Shown here: positions 62,438 to 64,000 of the stretch, one piece after another | How positions within the stretch are numbered: position 1 is the first letter of the stretch | Layout: each line of letters starts with the position of its first letter | Assembly (NCBI RefSeq): GCF_018130505.1 | Contig: NZ_JAFCKH010000001.1 | Location: 744,001 to 808,000 of the forward strand | DNA length: 64,000 nt | Origin: Bradyrhizobium tropiciagri | GTDB lineage: Bacteria > Pseudomonadota > Alphaproteobacteria > Rhizobiales > Xanthobacteraceae | Reading direction: 5' to 3' | Notes under the pieces: model-generated | Databases searched by the model: none | The model's input: only the letters and a program-made list of their open reading frames with translations | What the model was told of the DNA's origin: nothing | Made by a program: the position numbers and the translations under genes

Positions 62438-63462
62438 CACTCACCCTTTCTGACGCGGGCAGCGCGCCCATGATCGTCGAGGCGGATTGCGTGAGGATCA
62501 ACGCAAAGGCGCCGAATGTGAACGCCGTGAGGCTGGCGCGGGAGACGCGAACGATCCGCCGCGGGCAGGGCGAAGTTCTGGTCCGGATCGAAGCTGCGGG
62601 CGTCAATCCATCTGACGTCAAGGCCACGACCGGGCTGATGCCATACGCGGTCTTTCCTCGGACTCCCGGTCGGGATTTTGCCGGCACGGTCATCGACGGT
62701 CCTGCAAGCTGGCTTGGCCAGGCGGTGTTCGGCAGCTCCGGCGACCTCGGAATCCGTCGCGATGGATCGCACGCCTCGCATCTTGCCGTTGAGGCCGATG
62801 CGCTGGTGCGCAAGCCCGGCGGAATGTCGATGGAAGAGGCGGCCGGGATCGGCGTGCCGTTCGTCACCGCGATCGAAGGCTTTCGGCGCACCGGAATGCC
62901 AAAGCAAGGGGAGTTCGTCCTGGTGTTCGGGGCGAACGGGAAAGTAGGCCAGGCAGCCGTTCAGATCGCGACCTCGCGAGGCGCCAACGTGATCGGCGTT
63001 GTCCGCAAGGACGAGCCGTATCAGGGGCACGCAAACACGGCGATCGAAGTCATCAACTCCGCAGCGGTCGAGGTGCCGAAAGCTGTCCTCGGGCTGACGG
63101 GAGGACGAGGCGTCGACATCGTCTTCAATACGGTCGGCGATCCCTACTTCCAGGATGCCAACCGTTCGCTGGCCAAGGATGGCCGACAGATCCTGATCGC
63201 CGCGGTCAACAGGATCGTCGAGTTCGACATATTGGCGTTCTATCGTGCCCGCCACACCTATGTGGGTGTCGATACGCTCGGCTTTTCGTCGATCGAGAGC
63301 GCGAACGTGTTGCGCAGCATGATGCATGGGTTCGACGATGGCTCGCTTCGGCCATTCCCGATCGTGCCGACGTCGATCTATTCGCTGGGGGACGCCGAGG
63401 CTGCGTATGCGGCCGTGATCGGATCGTCCCGCGACCGCATCATCCTGCGGCCGGGGAGCTGA
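62434..63462 (+). CDS. Medium-chain dehydrogenase/reductase, quinone-oxidoreductase-like
   Basis: A 342-residue MDR protein with a GroES-like N-terminal domain (VLVRIEAAGVNPSDVKATTG) and a Rossmann domain (VLVFGANGKVGQAAVQIATS). The catalytic-zinc ligands of alcohol dehydrogenases are absent, as in quinone oxidoreductases. It likely reduces an enone or quinone with NADPH. It overlaps the BKACE gene by four bases. It could replace a missing maleylacetate reductase, but this is speculative. Confidence 0.9.
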   Translation: MTLTLSDAGSAPMIVEADCVRINAKAPNVNAVRLARETRTIRRGQGEVLVRIEAAGVNPSDVKATTGLMPYAVFPRTPGRDFAGTVIDGPASWLGQAVFGSSGDLGIRRDGSHASHLAVEADALVRKPGGMSMEEAAGIGVPFVTAIEGFRRTGMPKQGEFVLVFGANGKVGQAAVQIATSRGANVIGVVRKDEPYQGHANTAIEVINSAAVEVPKAVLGLTGGRGVDIVFNTVGDPYFQDANRSLAKDGRQILIAAVNRIVEFDILAFYRARHTYVGVDTLGFSSIESANVLRSMMHGFDDGSLRPFPIVPTSIYSLGDAEAAYAAVIGSSRDRIILRPGS

Positions 63463-63465
63463 TCG

Positions 63466-63828
63466 ATGCACGTCGTCCGCTTCGCGGAAGCGCCCGGCTA
63501 TGATGCGCCGGGTCACCACGACATGAAGATGGTTCGGCTCCAGGGCCGGGAGGCCGGTCCTGCCGAAACGATGTGGATCGGCGTTTCCGTGATCGCTCCC
63601 GATGGCGGAACCGTATTATCCGCTTCGCCTCAGGAGAAGATGTATGTCGTCCTCGAGGGCGAGGTGCATGTCTCGAACGGTTCGGAGGAGGTTGTGCTGG
63701 GCCGGTGGGATTCCTGCCGCATCGAGCCGGGTGAGGATCGCCGTCTCACCAACAGAAGCAAAACGCCCGCGAGCCTGCTTCTGGTCATGCCGCTGAGCGC
63801 GGAAGAGCGCCCGGCGCAGGGGCGATAG
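63466..63828 (+). CDS. Cupin domain protein
   Basis: A 120-residue single-domain cupin. The core reads SASPQEKMYVVLEGEVHVSNGSEEV, followed by DSCRIEPGEDRRLTNRSKTP. The usual G(X)5HXH cupin-1 histidines are not fully conserved (SPQEKMYVVLEG), so metal binding is uncertain. It ends the operon three bases after the MDR gene. Such cupins may act as isomerases, hydrolases or sensors in aromatic pathways. Confidence 0.85.
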   Translation: MHVVRFAEAPGYDAPGHHDMKMVRLQGREAGPAETMWIGVSVIAPDGGTVLSASPQEKMYVVLEGEVHVSNGSEEVVLGRWDSCRIEPGEDRRLTNRSKTPASLLLVMPLSAEERPAQGR

Positions 63829-63915
63829 CGGAACGGTTCGAAATTCGTTCCGCCGGGACGATGGTGGAGCGTTGCCGGTCGTATGACAGCGCGGACCGGC
63901 GCTCATGCGCACTCG

Positions 63916-64000
63916 TCAGCTGATCAAACCCAATGTCTGGACTGCGATCATCATGTCGATCGCGAGCAGCACCAGCGGGTACTCCAGCCGCATCAGGCTG
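63916..64000 (-). CDS. C-terminal end of a membrane protein (5' part outside window)
   Basis: The minus-strand frame from the window edge to the TGA at 63916 encodes 27 residues ending EYPLVLLAIDMMIAVQTLGL then IS. This is a hydrophobic helix typical of an integral membrane protein's last segment. The family cannot be identified from this fragment. The plus strand is also open here, so the call is tentative. Confidence 0.35.
   Translation of the reverse strand, partial: SLMRLEYPLVLLAIDMMIAVQTLGLIS

Noticed and set aside
1-64000. Mobile element or CRISPR explanation for the island
   Set aside because: I saw no transposase, integrase, tRNA attachment site, terminal repeats or spaced direct repeats.

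Overview
The window is GC-rich, densely packed DNA from an alphaproteobacterium. Gene content (type VI secretion next to caspase-like proteases, long catabolic operons with several ABC transporters, an intradiol dioxygenase, CoxL-type molybdenum hydroxylase) suggests the Hyphomicrobiales, most like Bradyrhizobium. That placement is inferred from gene content and was not tested by alignment. I saw no tRNA, rRNA, insertion sequence, CRISPR array or obvious pseudogene.

Region 1 (1-10859) is the end of a type VI secretion (T6SS) locus: the C-terminal part of a TagH-like FHA protein, tssK, tssL, tssM, tagF, and the phosphatase/kinase pair pppA-ppkA, in one tightly spaced rightward operon. Hcp, VgrG, sheath and baseplate genes must lie to the left.

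Region 2 (10866-25958) is an accessory island rich in predicted proteases and hydrolases. It holds a DUF4424 protein, a 93-residue protein, an exported NlpC/P60-like hydrolase, three caspase-like proteases, a DUF4384 protein, two alpha/beta hydrolases, a peptidoglycan-binding plus papain-like protein that looks like a T6SS cargo effector, a small metzincin-like metalloprotease and a membrane methyltransferase. Its position beside the T6SS kinase makes it the best candidate here for an undescribed system.

Region 3 (25973-41985) is a LacI-controlled catabolic regulon. Leftward, six genes encode an acyl-CoA dehydrogenase, acyl-CoA ligase, citryl-CoA-lyase-like enzyme, thioesterase, enoyl-CoA hydratase and flavin reductase. 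Rightward, a branched-chain-amino-acid-type ABC importer, a RidA protein, a second NMT1-type ABC importer, another enoyl-CoA hydratase and a second RidA-like protein follow the lacI gene. Both promoters have the same layout: TTGACA, an 18-base spacer, a TAGSTT -10 box, then a CGAAA-TCGT-TTTCG palindrome.

Region 4 (42179-45439) is a divergent Mfd-like helicase preceded by a perfect hairpin.

Region 5 (45507-57981) pairs a MocR-type regulator with a divergent operon of 12 genes: NIPSNAP protein, three-subunit molybdenum hydroxylase, ACMSD-like amidohydrolase, CoxG, enol-lactonase-like hydrolase, an ABC importer, a Tat-exported hydrolase and a Bug-type binding protein. It probably takes up and degrades an unknown, perhaps N-heterocyclic or aromatic, compound.

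Region 6 (58279-63828) has an outer-membrane porin and an operon with a hydroxyquinol/catechol-type dioxygenase, SDR, beta-keto acid cleavage enzyme, quinone-oxidoreductase-like MDR and cupin. Its promoter carries two identical 14-base palindromes 20 bases apart. The window ends inside a leftward membrane-protein gene.
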